64,000 bases of DNA from Aureimonas glaciei (GTDB lineage: Bacteria; Pseudomonadota; Alphaproteobacteria; Rhizobiales; Rhizobiaceae): contig NZ_BMJJ01000005.1 in NCBI RefSeq assembly GCF_014643375.1, forward strand, positions 1 through 64,000, written 5' to 3'. Numbering within the stretch: position 1 is the stretch's first letter; each line of letters opens with the position of its first letter. The notes under the pieces are model-generated. The model was given only the letters and a program-made list of their open reading frames with translations, was not told the DNA's origin and did not search any database. Positions 31,847-41,294 of this stretch are shown here, piece after piece. The translations under genes were made by a program, and so were the position numbers.

Positions 31847-32064
31847 CATTCGGCGAGGCTATGGCGGCGGTGTCATCCCGCCTAGCCGTCCGCCGAGACG
31901 GCTGGGGCGCGCGTCGGGCGATCCAGTTGCAGACCTGCCCATGGAACGGCGAGCGCGAGGCGCTGCTGCTGTTCGACCGAGCCGGCCGAGGCGACGTCCC
32001 GGCCTTCCCATACACGATGTCAGGCGACGACGTGCTCGCCACCGATTGGAGAATACTGGAATGA
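31843..32064 (+). CDS. Tad2-like (DUF2829) protein, anti-Thoeris candidate
   Basis: A 73-residue protein with the two ends that define DUF2829/Tad2: MTFGEAMAAVSSRLAVRRDG-W at the start and TMSGDDVLATDWRILE at the end. Tad2 proteins bind and sequester the signal molecule of Thoeris defence. It is somewhat shorter in the middle than described members, so the ligand pocket cannot be judged from sequence alone. It lies in the early operon in a row of four-base overlaps. Confidence 0.6.
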   Translation: MTFGEAMAAVSSRLAVRRDGWGARRAIQLQTCPWNGEREALLLFDRAGRGDVPAFPYTMSGDDVLATDWRILE

Positions 32065-33233
32065 CCACCAAGGCGAAAACCGAAAACAAGGAAGCCCACG
32101 TCCCACGTCCTACCGTCATCAAGGCCACGGTGCCGACGTCGGCGCTGCGCAAGGCTGTGGCGCTGGTAAAGAAGGCGCAAGGCAGCTGGAGCGGATGCAT
32201 CCCGATCCTCAACTGCGTCACGATCTGCGCCAAGAAGGGCGAGAAGACGATCGACGTCGAGTTCCGCGGGGTCGATGAGCGCGTCATCGCCACCATCGAG
32301 GGCAGCGGCGACGGAGCGGTTGCGGTGTCAGTCCGGACGCTCGACGCGTTCCTGTCCGGCGTGATGGCTGAGACCGTCGAGATCAATAAGGATGCCGGCG
32401 ACGCGGCGGTGACATTCTCGACGCCGACCTTCTCGCTGGCGATGGTGCCGAACCACGTCGAGGACACGCCGGAATTCAAATGGGACGATGATGCCGTCGT
32501 CGCCGAGTTCTCGCTTGCCGAGGGCGTTCTTGCGCATCTCCTGGCGCTGACGATGCCGTTTATCTCGCGGGAAGAGACACGCTACTATCTGAACGGCGTG
32601 ATGATGACGGTGGCCGACGATACCCTCATCGCCGTTGCAACGGACGGGCACCGTCTCGGCCGCCGGCAAGCCAAACTGACGGCGCCGTGCGCGCCGCTTC
32701 TTCCATCGATCGTCCCGCGCGGCTTCATCACACTCGCCAACGCCGCCCTCGGCAAGGGCGAGGTGGCCGTCCGGTTTACGAACACGCAGGTCGAGATGAG
32801 GTCCGGTAGCGTGATGATGCGGTCGAAGCTGATCGACGGCGTCTTTCCCGATTATAACCGCGTCATCCCCGCTATTGCTCCGCACACGATCCGGTTCAAG
32901 GCCGCCGACACATTGCCGGTTCTGACGGCGGTCGGGCGCTCGCGAGCGGGGTCGTTCAGCGCGAACGCCATGAAGCTCACACCCGGCGGGGGCGGCATCT
33001 CTATCGAATGCCGCGTGCCTGATGGCGAGACAATGACGGCGAAGCTCGACGCCGCAGTCGAGGGTGAACCGCCCGTCATGGGGTTCAACGCGAGATACAT
33101 TCTCGGCGCGTTCAAGGCGCTCGGTGGCAAGGAGATGCATCTCAACACCGCCGACAGCCACACGCCCGCTCGCCTCACGTCGCCAACCGGCGCAGAAGGC
33201 GATCTGGTCGTCATCATGCCGATGCGCGTCTAG
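32061..33233 (+). CDS. Phage-encoded DNA polymerase sliding clamp (DnaN-like)
   Basis: A 390-residue beta-clamp homologue. Recognisable pieces are SVRTLDAFLSGVMAETVEIN, FISREETRYYLNGVMM, VATDGHRLGRRQ, LIDGVFPDYNRVIPA and the C-terminal VVIMPMRV. These cover all three clamp domains. The window shows no phage DNA polymerase, so the clamp may recruit the host polymerase III to phage DNA or compete with the host clamp. The ATG overlaps the Tad2-like stop (ATGA). Confidence 0.85.
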   Translation: MTTKAKTENKEAHVPRPTVIKATVPTSALRKAVALVKKAQGSWSGCIPILNCVTICAKKGEKTIDVEFRGVDERVIATIEGSGDGAVAVSVRTLDAFLSGVMAETVEINKDAGDAAVTFSTPTFSLAMVPNHVEDTPEFKWDDDAVVAEFSLAEGVLAHLLALTMPFISREETRYYLNGVMMTVADDTLIAVATDGHRLGRRQAKLTAPCAPLLPSIVPRGFITLANAALGKGEVAVRFTNTQVEMRSGSVMMRSKLIDGVFPDYNRVIPAIAPHTIRFKAADTLPVLTAVGRSRAGSFSANAMKLTPGGGGISIECRVPDGETMTAKLDAAVEGEPPVMGFNARYILGAFKALGGKEMHLNTADSHTPARLTSPTGAEGDLVVIMPMRV

Positions 33234-33238
33234 ACCGT

Positions 33239-33252
33239 TGACGATTTGCAAC
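33239..33252 (-). promoter_or_regulatory. Dispersed operator-like motif, copy 10
   Basis: On the minus strand GTTGCAAATCGTCA (plus-strand context CCGTTGACGATTTGCAACC). It fills the 35-base gap after the clamp gene and ends 16 bases before the next ATG. Confidence 0.6.
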
Positions 33253-33268
33253 CAACAAGGATTACGAC

Positions 33269-33598
33269 ATGCCAGAAGGTGAAGAGGGCCGCCCGAACCC
33301 ACTGCTTGAGATCGCCATGGAGCGCACCCGCCAGCGAGAAGGCGAAGGTCGCAGCGACGACCACGACAATTTCCACTTGGCCGGCGAGTTGGCGCTAGCC
33401 GCGTCGGCTTATGCGCACCGGGCATCCATTGCCGACCCGGTCGCTCGGAAGCGCCTCGGCGTCCCGATGGCGTGGCCTTGGCTGCCGAGCTGGTGGAAAC
33501 CGACAGACCCGCGTCGGGATCTGGTCAAGGCGGGGGCGCTGATTGTCGCGGAGATCGAGCGGCTTGACCGGATTGCCGCCAGGAGAACGTCAGGGTGA
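33269..33598 (+). CDS. Conserved phage protein of unknown function
   Basis: A 109-residue protein with the frequent phage pattern MERTRQREGEGRSDDHDNFH, then GELALAASAYAHRA, then PWLPSWWKPTDPRRDLVKAG and AEIERLDRIA. Many phages carry relatives in early or accessory regions; their function is unknown. AAGGA precedes ATG 33269, and a motif copy lies directly upstream. It is the last plus-strand gene of the early region and converges on the DUF6932 pair. Confidence 0.65.
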   Translation: MPEGEEGRPNPLLEIAMERTRQREGEGRSDDHDNFHLAGELALAASAYAHRASIADPVARKRLGVPMAWPWLPSWWKPTDPRRDLVKAGALIVAEIERLDRIAARRTSG

Positions 33599-33604
33599 GA
33601 CGTT

Positions 33605-34546
33605 CTACCCAGCCAGATTCGGCTCTTGCAGCCCGACAAGTCGATACGTTCGCCGGTCCGCTCGATTGGGAACTCTCACGGTTTTCACAGATAGTTCAGC
33701 AAGCCACTGCCTACCAATAGCATCACCACGTACAGCACCGAATGCATCGATGAGTATGTCTCTGACTTCGGCCGTAAAAGTACCGCGTAAAGCCGGCAGA
33801 TCTGGTCGATGTAGTTCAAAACGCTGAGCATCAGGAAGCACGAATAGTGTGCCCAAGACGGCCTCACGATCCTCCTCAGTGATGGTTAAGCTATCCGCTC
33901 GTTCGCGCGCTCTTGTTACGCCGTCTCTCATGAGGGAATACTCACGTGAGTCCTCCACTAGACGAATGGTGGCCCCAGCGTCATCCAAGTGACGAAAAAA
34001 CGTCCTAAGCGACGTAAGTAGACGATTATCTATCTCGTCTATCCCCGCTTCGAACGCCTCTTCATCCGGAGCTCCAATCCGGTAGATCAAGTCAACAATT
34101 TCAGTGACCGCTTCTTTCAAAGGAGTGTCAAGAAATTGAGCGTCGCTATCCTCTTCCATGATGAAACCGAATGAGCCGCGAGCAACGTCGGTGACGAGTA
34201 GCTCCGACTTCTGGCGCTGCGGCAGCCGACCGCGTGCGCCGACTGCACCATTCATATCCGTGTATTTGGTCGAGACAAGAACTTGGAATTGTTCGACAGC
34301 TTTGCTGCCGAATGTTGCATCTATCCCGCGCGATCCAACGACCGGACGCCCGCCGAAAAACAGGCCCACCTGAGCGGTTGGTTCATACACATCCGCCAGT
34401 TGCCCGATCTCACGTTCAAGCTCACCCTGACGATAGCGATATTGCATTACCCCAATCGGATCTTCGACAGCGGTTCGGGTTGAAAGAAGGCCCTGCACTG
34501 ACTGCAAATCCGCGCGCAGTGCCTCAAGTTCGATGCGCTTTAACAT
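33605..34546 (-). CDS. Partner gene of the DUF6932 protein, function unknown
   Basis: A 313-residue protein with a coiled-coil-like N-terminus (LKRIELEALRADLQSVQGLL), a beta-rich middle (ELLVTDVARGSFGFIMEED) and an acidic helical part (RIGAPDEEAFEAGIDEIDN). No catalytic motif is recognised. Its AGGA ribosome site overlaps the stop of the upstream gene, nine bases away, so the two are co-translated. Both are AT-richer than the phage core and on the opposite strand to the early operon: a moron. Confidence 0.6.
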   Translation of the reverse strand: MLKRIELEALRADLQSVQGLLSTRTAVEDPIGVMQYRYRQGELEREIGQLADVYEPTAQVGLFFGGRPVVGSRGIDATFGSKAVEQFQVLVSTKYTDMNGAVGARGRLPQRQKSELLVTDVARGSFGFIMEEDSDAQFLDTPLKEAVTEIVDLIYRIGAPDEEAFEAGIDEIDNRLLTSLRTFFRHLDDAGATIRLVEDSREYSLMRDGVTRARERADSLTITEEDREAVLGTLFVLPDAQRFELHRPDLPALRGTFTAEVRDILIDAFGAVRGDAIGRQWLAELSVKTVRVPNRADRRTYRLVGLQEPNLAG

Positions 34547-34555
34547 AAGACCATC

Positions 34556-35101
34556 CTACAACAGGACACGAGCAAAAACATCGTCTGCGACATCAAATGG
34601 AACCGATAACATTCCTTTCCAAAGGGACGTCTTTCGTTTGTGCGAGAACAAGCCGTACCAATAAACAATATCATTGACCAGAAGATGAGGCGGTTTTTCT
34701 AGATCCACAATATAACCATCAGTTCGGTATACGCGCTTGGTCAAACCAGGATCGAACAAATTTATATTTGTAGCTACCAAGGTTGCGAAGTCGTTAACTC
34801 CGATGGGGCGCCTTACGACTGTAAGTACGTCAATGTCATTAGGTGGGCGACCCTCAAGAGTTTCGACATCTTCGACGAAGCTTCCGTCCAACCACTGATA
34901 TCCGTCATTGAACCCGATAGCATTCAGTGCATGCCGATAATCCAGCAAACCCTCAAGAATGGTCCGTCGCTCAGGGGTCGTCGCAAATCTCATGACCACC
35001 TGAGACATGCTGGTTGGATAAGGCGATATTGCGGACGGTTGAGCCGGATTGCTCCCGACAAACGGCGGGAGCACCCCTGAGATCGTAAAGCTTGGGATCA
35101 T
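34556..35101 (-). CDS. DUF6932 nucleotidyltransferase-like protein
   Basis: A 181-residue protein. It starts MIPSFTISGVLPPFVGSNPA, typical of DUF6932, and holds a minimal nucleotidyltransferase signature: QWLDGSFVEDVE (GSF at residues 73-75) and RPPNDIDVLTVV (the D-x-D pair at 89-91). Such MNT-like folds occur in toxin-antitoxin pairs and defence systems. It is the first gene of a two-gene cassette inside the prophage. Activity on tRNA, NTPs or protein cannot be told from sequence. Confidence 0.7.
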   Translation of the reverse strand: MIPSFTISGVLPPFVGSNPAQPSAISPYPTSMSQVVMRFATTPERRTILEGLLDYRHALNAIGFNDGYQWLDGSFVEDVETLEGRPPNDIDVLTVVRRPIGVNDFATLVATNINLFDPGLTKRVYRTDGYIVDLEKPPHLLVNDIVYWYGLFSHKRKTSLWKGMLSVPFDVADDVFARVLL

Positions 35102-35215
35102 ATGGTGTTCACATTGGTCCAGCGATAAAAAGCACCCACCAACATCTGTATCACGTATTAGCGATACGACGAGTGCCTTGGCGGCAAGCCGCGCTAGGAG
35201 CCGATGCCGGCATTC

Positions 35216-35611
35216 TCAATGAACTTGTCGGCGTTGCCCTAGCCGAGAGAGACGAAGCGAGCTTTCGGCCGCTACCGTGGCCGACGCGGTCGCGCGCGCC
35301 GGCTGCGGCGGAAAGTCGTCGAGGGCCGAAGCGATGAGGTCAAAGGTCGCTTCGCTAGGCCGACGCAGCATCGTCATATACCCGTCATCTCTAGCGTAGC
35401 TCGGACCGTTCAACAGCGGCACGCAGGAGAACACGTCGTCAGCCCCCATAGGGGTATAAATCATGACGTGGAAAGTCAGCTCAGGAAGGCGAGATTTGAG
35501 ATGGGCAAGCAATTCGTCGACCGTCTCCTGCGACCAGTCTTCGCGTCGTGGCGGCGAGAGAACGAACGTGGTGGCTTCGGCGCCAGACCCCGGCATAATG
35601 GTATCGGACAT
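35216..35611 (-). CDS. Hypothetical prophage protein
   Basis: A 131-residue protein with an excellent GAGAGGAG ribosome site before ATG 35611. The middle is an alpha/beta segment (TVDELLAHLKSRLPELTFHV, then MIYTPMGADDVFSCVPLL) and the end is basic and low in complexity. No family is recognised. It stands between the DUF6932 cassette and an HTH gene. Confidence 0.5.
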   Translation of the reverse strand: MSDTIMPGSGAEATTFVLSPPRREDWSQETVDELLAHLKSRLPELTFHVMIYTPMGADDVFSCVPLLNGPSYARDDGYMTMLRRPSEATFDLIASALDDFPPQPARATASATVAAESSLRLSRLGQRRQVH

Positions 35612-35676
35612 GGGAACTCCTCTCTGTATGTTCCCTTTTTGTTCTATCTCTGACGGAGAGTCAAATCCGCTGTTCG

Positions 35677-35910
35677 CTACTGAGTGCCTCGCTCGATCAT
35701 GGGAAGTCGTTCGCGCGTTTTGTCGGGCAACTGGATATAAGCCCGCATGAAGTTGACGGCGTAGAAGGGCGGCTCAATCGTATCGCCTCGCTCCCCGCGG
35801 ACCCACCGGTTGACAGTGGTCGGCGCGATCCCGAGCAGGTCGGCAAGCCGCTTTTGCGACGTGCGCGTCGCTTTCATCAGCAGGGTCAGTTCTCGGCGCG
35901 CTTCGGACAT
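35677..35910 (-). CDS. XRE-type HTH regulator
   Basis: A 77-residue protein with an XRE HTH (TSQKRLADLLGIAPTTVNRW) and a short C-terminal helix (FYAVNFMRAYIQLPDKTRE). It is a second candidate for binding the dispersed operator, or it may control only the moron block. The HTH resembles that of small phage Cro proteins more than that of two-domain repressors. Confidence 0.7.
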   Translation of the reverse strand: MSEARRELTLLMKATRTSQKRLADLLGIAPTTVNRWVRGERGDTIEPPFYAVNFMRAYIQLPDKTRERLPMIERGTQ

Positions 35911-35973
35911 TGGGCTTCCTCACGACGCGGTTGTATGCGCAGCGCGTGGGGGCAGCAATGCCGCATCCGGCGG

Positions 35974-36315
35974 CTAGTTGAACTCGACGACCGTCTCGTC
36001 GCTGCCGGGCTCGGCGCATGTCGCCTGGCCAAGAACCTTCCACTCGCCCCGCGCGCCCGCCGCTACGTCCATGACGCGGACAACGCGGGGTCGATCAGGG
36101 AAGTCGGAGGTCGCGAGGCAGACGTACTCGGCAAAGCCGTCTCTACGACTGCCATCATTAATGACGCCAACAAGCATCGCGTCGCTCGGGCTGGTGTTGC
36201 CGCCGACGTCCTTGATGACGGTCGGATTGTCCGCCTTGATGAACTCGGCAGCGGTCTCGGCGCTAGCCGGCGCGGCAGAGACCAACAGAGCGATGGCGGC
36301 AATGAACTTCCACAT
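35974..36315 (-). CDS. Secreted hypothetical protein
   Basis: A 113-residue protein with a clear signal peptide (MWKFIAAIALLVSAAPASAE, cleavage after ASA) and a mature domain with two cysteines (YVCLATSDFPDRP and GQATCAEPGSD) that could form a disulfide. A periplasmic lysogenic-conversion product is plausible. No family is recognised. Confidence 0.55.
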   Translation of the reverse strand: MWKFIAAIALLVSAAPASAETAAEFIKADNPTVIKDVGGNTSPSDAMLVGVINDGSRRDGFAEYVCLATSDFPDRPRVVRVMDVAAGARGEWKVLGQATCAEPGSDETVVEFN

Positions 36316-36339
36316 GAGAGCTACCCGCAGCTGTGACGA

Positions 36340-37524
36340 CTAGCGGGCAGCTTTACTCAGCGGATCGAGATGCGCAACCTTGCCGCCGCCGGTCATGATG
36401 TTGCGCACGCTGGCGGACGCGGTCTCGGCCGCTTGCTGCGCGGCCCCGGTCAGCAGGAACGCGTACCGCTTGGTCGTCGATGCTTCCATATGACCGAGTA
36501 GCTCGCCGACCTGAGACAGGCTGATGCCGCTGGACAGGCCCGCGCTCGCGAAGAACCGCCGTAGATCATGGCGGCGAAGATTTTCAGTGATCTTCGCCGA
36601 CGTCATCAGCCGCGTCCAAGGCTTCGACACGTTGACGAGTGGCCGGCCACGGCGACGACCGGCGATGATGTAGGGGTTGTTTTCAAGGACGGGGATGCCG
36701 GCAAGAACCTCGCGCGCGAGGGACGATAGGGCGACGATCTTTTCGCCGGTTTTCGAGTCCGGCAGATGCAGGCCGTCGTCGCGGACCCATTCCCACTTCG
36801 CCGACTTGATCTCGTCCAGCCGCGCGCCGGTGAAGCAGAGCAGCTCGACGAGCCCGACGAAGAACGGCTGATCCGGCCGCATCTTGTTCAGCGCCACGAG
36901 AAGCCGCACAGCCTCGTCAGCGTGGGGCTTCCGCTTCCGCTTCTTCTCGGTGAATCGCTGGACGGTCACCGGGTTGCTGTTCTTCGGGCGCATCGCCCAC
37001 ATCTCGGCCAGCGCGAACGCCTTGTGAAGCATCGCGAGCGTGCGGTTGGCCGCATACGGGGTCGAGCGCCGCGAGTGATGCAGTCGGGCTATGTCGGCGT
37101 CTGTAATGTCCGCGACAGCGGTGTCGGGCTTCAGGAAGGGCAGGACGACCTTGTCCCACATCGCTTCCTGATCCTTTCGCCACTTCGCCTTGTTCTTCTC
37201 GTTGGCGTGTTCGTCGAGGTGGCGGTCGCGGAGCATCTGCAGCGTCGCGCGGGCCGCCAGTTCGGCGCGCTCGTTGGCAGGATCTTCGCCACGGCTCACG
37301 CGCTCGAGGATTGTGCGGGCTCTCTCGCGGGCCGCGGTGAGCGTGAGGAAGCGCTCGTCGGCCAGCTTCATGTTGCGCTGAACGCCGGCCTTCGTTCGAA
37401 AAAACAGATACCAGACAGACTTCGTCGCGAGGTGGCGCAGGCGAAGGCCTGGCGTCTTAGGGTCGTTCCAGGCAGTGCCCGGCTCGCCGCGCGGTGTCGG
37501 TCGGTCTTTGGTGGATGGCGCCAT
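36340..37524 (-). CDS. int: Tyrosine-recombinase integrase
   Basis: A 394-residue phage integrase. The N-terminal part (residues 1-65, RLRHLATKSVWYLFFRTKAG) matches the DUF4102-type arm-binding domain; the catalytic domain has Arg235 (TGARLDEIKSAKWEW), Lys258, His319-x-x-Arg322 (RRHDLRRFFAS), His345 (LLGHMEASTTKRYAFL) and the nucleophile Tyr354. ATG 37524 was chosen; a TTG start 48 bases upstream is possible. The gene reads away from the tRNA-Lys end 170 bases off, the usual layout for integration at a tRNA 3' end. Confidence 0.92.
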   Translation of the reverse strand: MAPSTKDRPTPRGEPGTAWNDPKTPGLRLRHLATKSVWYLFFRTKAGVQRNMKLADERFLTLTAARERARTILERVSRGEDPANERAELAARATLQMLRDRHLDEHANEKNKAKWRKDQEAMWDKVVLPFLKPDTAVADITDADIARLHHSRRSTPYAANRTLAMLHKAFALAEMWAMRPKNSNPVTVQRFTEKKRKRKPHADEAVRLLVALNKMRPDQPFFVGLVELLCFTGARLDEIKSAKWEWVRDDGLHLPDSKTGEKIVALSSLAREVLAGIPVLENNPYIIAGRRRGRPLVNVSKPWTRLMTSAKITENLRRHDLRRFFASAGLSSGISLSQVGELLGHMEASTTKRYAFLLTGAAQQAAETASASVRNIMTGGGKVAHLDPLSKAAR

Positions 37525-37627
37525 AGGTGTCCCGCTGTCTCGCGCTAACCAGTGCCAGCGCTTGCCATCCAATATCGGATGAAACGGCGAGAAGGTCCAC
37601 CAGGGGTATCACTGTAGTCATCGGCGC

Positions 37628-37648
37628 AGCGCTACCAGAGCGCTACCA
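37628..37648. repeat. Direct repeats AGCGCTACCA, candidate integrase arm sites
   Basis: AGCGCTACCA occurs at 37628-37637 and again at 37639-37648, spaced 11 bases, one helical turn apart. They lie between the integrase gene and the tRNA attachment site, where arm-type integrase or Xis sites are expected. Confidence 0.45.
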
Positions 37649-37697
37649 AGATATCAGCGGAGGAAAAATCGTCCGGCCCGTAAGCCTTTGATTTTGA

Positions 37698-37773
<76 letters not shown>

Positions 37774-37915
37774 ATCAGGCGCTCGGCGCCGCCGCCCGGT
37801 TAAGGCGACGGCTGCTACATAGCGAGGCCAGACCGGGATGTCCACCCGGCAATGTGCCGTGCTGCAACATTTCTGCCAAGCATAACGGAAGGACGCGCGC
37901 GGCACGCCCGATGCC

Positions 37916-38368
37916 TCAGGAACGCGCGGCGGACCAAGGGAAATTGCGGGTGATCGCGCGCGGCAGAATCTCGGCGACGATGCGCTGGACATGGCCGAGG
38001 CTCTCGCTGGGCATGTCCGGGCTGAGCGTCGAGGTGGCGGCGGCCGGCGTCAGCGGGAAATGGGCCGCCTGCTCCTCATCCTCCGACACGACGTCGAGGA
38101 AACGGATGCCGGCGAGCATGCCGCGGCGATAGACCAGGCGCGCCGGGCGCTCCATCTTCTCGTCGCCGATGGAAATGTCGAAGACCTTCGGCAGATGCGC
38201 CGCCTCGTCGATCGTCAGCAGCGCGCCGGTCGAGGAGATGTTGCGCACGATGCAGTCGAAGGTCGAATAGCGGTTGTTGAACAGGATTTTGGCGCGCTTC
38301 AGCGTCCTGACGCGCGGCGCGACGCGGCGTTCGGATCCATCGGGTTCGGCTTCCGGCAGCGCGGTCAT
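37916..38368 (-). CDS. PilZ-type domain protein
   Basis: A 150-residue protein. ATG 38368 has GGAGG six bases upstream. It holds a PilZ-like pattern: RRVAPRVRTLKRAKILFNNR supplies an Arg-rich stretch and CIVRNISSTGALL the xNxSxxG element, followed by beta strands (DISIGDEKMERPARLVYRRG). PilZ domains bind cyclic di-GMP. The second half (after residue 110) is Pro/Ser-rich. A diguanylate cyclase gene lies at 53679 in this window. First chromosomal gene beyond the attachment site. Confidence 0.75.
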   Translation of the reverse strand: MTALPEAEPDGSERRVAPRVRTLKRAKILFNNRYSTFDCIVRNISSTGALLTIDEAAHLPKVFDISIGDEKMERPARLVYRRGMLAGIRFLDVVSEDEEQAAHFPLTPAAATSTLSPDMPSESLGHVQRIVAEILPRAITRNFPWSAARS

Positions 38369-38493
38369 CAACTGCCTCCATCATGGTTGCTTTGGCCGAT
38401 CATCGCAGCCAAGGCTTAAGCGCTTGTTAATCGACTTCGGCAGGTTCGAGGCCGTATGTCGCGGGGGGAGGATTCCCGAGACCTGCAACGAAA

Positions 38494-38519
38494 GAGGCCG
38501 GCGGATCACCGCCGGCCTC
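38494..38519 (-). terminator. ilvC terminator
   Basis: An 11-bp perfect stem, GAGGCCGGCGG and CCGCCGGCCTC around a four-base loop, followed on the minus strand by TTTCGTT. It lies 30 bases past the ilvC stop. Confidence 0.8.
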
Positions 38520-38548
38520 CGGCCGTCTTCGCTTCGGTCAGGCTGGGA

Positions 38549-40311
<1,763 letters not shown>

Positions 40312-40326
40312 GGCTTTCCCGGAGAT

Positions 40327-40361
40327 CTTATACAGTACCGTACGTTACGGTACTGTATAAG
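40327..40361. promoter_or_regulatory. Perfect palindromic operator of the TetR gene
   Basis: CTTATACAGTACCGTA (40327-40342), CGT, then its exact inverse TACGGTACTGTATAAG (40346-40361). A 16-bp arm without mismatch around a three-base centre is typical of a TetR-dimer site. TATACA and TATAAG in the arms can also serve as promoter elements. Confidence 0.85.
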
Positions 40362-40484
40362 ACAGGCGCCGAGCATTTGCAAGCGCTGCCGTCACGCCTT
40401 GGCACGCCGGGCCGATTGCGTCGGCGTGATGATCCGTGCCCCGCTGTGGCCGCAGCGCCGTCGATGCCGCCTTCCGCGCGGGGA

Positions 40485-41231
40485 TCAGGCGCGCCGTTCG
40501 ATGTTCACCGTCAGCGTCCGGCGCAGGATGCTGCGGTCGCCGCTGGTCATCGGCGACACCGAGTGCCAGGAATTATAGGTCTTGATGAACAGAACGCAGT
40601 TGTTCGGCTTGAATTCGAGCGTGCGGATGCGATCGACCGCGTCGAATTCGAGATAGCGATTCTTGATGTTGAAGGAGAGCGTCTTGTCCTTCGGCCAGAC
40701 GACGTCGGTGCCGCCGCCCCAGGCGGGGTTCCATTCGCCGGGCGCGACCATCGGCAGGACGAGGGTGATCAGCTTGTCCTTCTGGTCGGTGTGCGGAAGG
40801 ATATGCCCGCCCTCGCCGTTCATCATCGAGAATTCGAACCGCGCGTTGAGCTCGGTCTCGCGGCGCAGTCGCCCGGCGATCGACGTCGTCTTGCGCAGCT
40901 TCTGCCGGGAGACCGTGCGCCGACGCCCCAGATTGAGGTCGATGTTGTGCGCTTCGAGGAAGCCGAGGATCTGCTCGATGAAGCCGTCGCTCTTGATGTA
41001 ATCGTAGAAGGCGCGCCAGTCCGGATGGGCCTCGAGATAGGCCATGAAGCCCGACGGGTCGCTGTGGTGGGAGAAGGCGTATTTTTCGCCGAGATCCGGC
41101 CGATACTGGAATTTCTCCAGCGGCGGGTAGCTCGTGATCAGCCTGGAATAGAGATCGGCATCGAAAACCCCGGCGATCTCCGCCGTCGGATAGGGCTCGT
41201 AGACGAAGTCCGCATCGGCAAATCGGAGCAT
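40485..41231 (-). CDS. 2-oxoglutarate/Fe(II)-dependent oxygenase family protein
   Basis: A 248-residue protein. The iron ligands are visible as HTD in GGHILPHTDQKDKLITLVLP and a later His in KTYNSWHSVSPM, with the 2OG-binding Arg in DRSILRRTLTVNIERRA. The ATG at 41231 follows GAGG with good spacing; the longer frame lacks this. The substrate is unknown; the fold resembles the prolyl-hydroxylase-like group acting on proteins or small molecules. It is a separate unit between TetR and pdxJ. Confidence 0.75.
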   Translation of the reverse strand: MLRFADADFVYEPYPTAEIAGVFDADLYSRLITSYPPLEKFQYRPDLGEKYAFSHHSDPSGFMAYLEAHPDWRAFYDYIKSDGFIEQILGFLEAHNIDLNLGRRRTVSRQKLRKTTSIAGRLRRETELNARFEFSMMNGEGGHILPHTDQKDKLITLVLPMVAPGEWNPAWGGGTDVVWPKDKTLSFNIKNRYLEFDAVDRIRTLEFKPNNCVLFIKTYNSWHSVSPMTSGDRSILRRTLTVNIERRA

Positions 41232-41294
41232 GGGAGCCTCAAGATCGGGATCTCTCGCGGAGATGAACCGCTCGGGCGATAAGGTCAACTGGCG

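Noticed and set aside
33238-33266. Promoter reading TTGACG with a 17-base spacer before the gene at 33269
   Set aside because: The -10 would be ATTACG, three bases before the start codon, so transcription would begin inside the gene; the TTGACG belongs to the operator-like motif.
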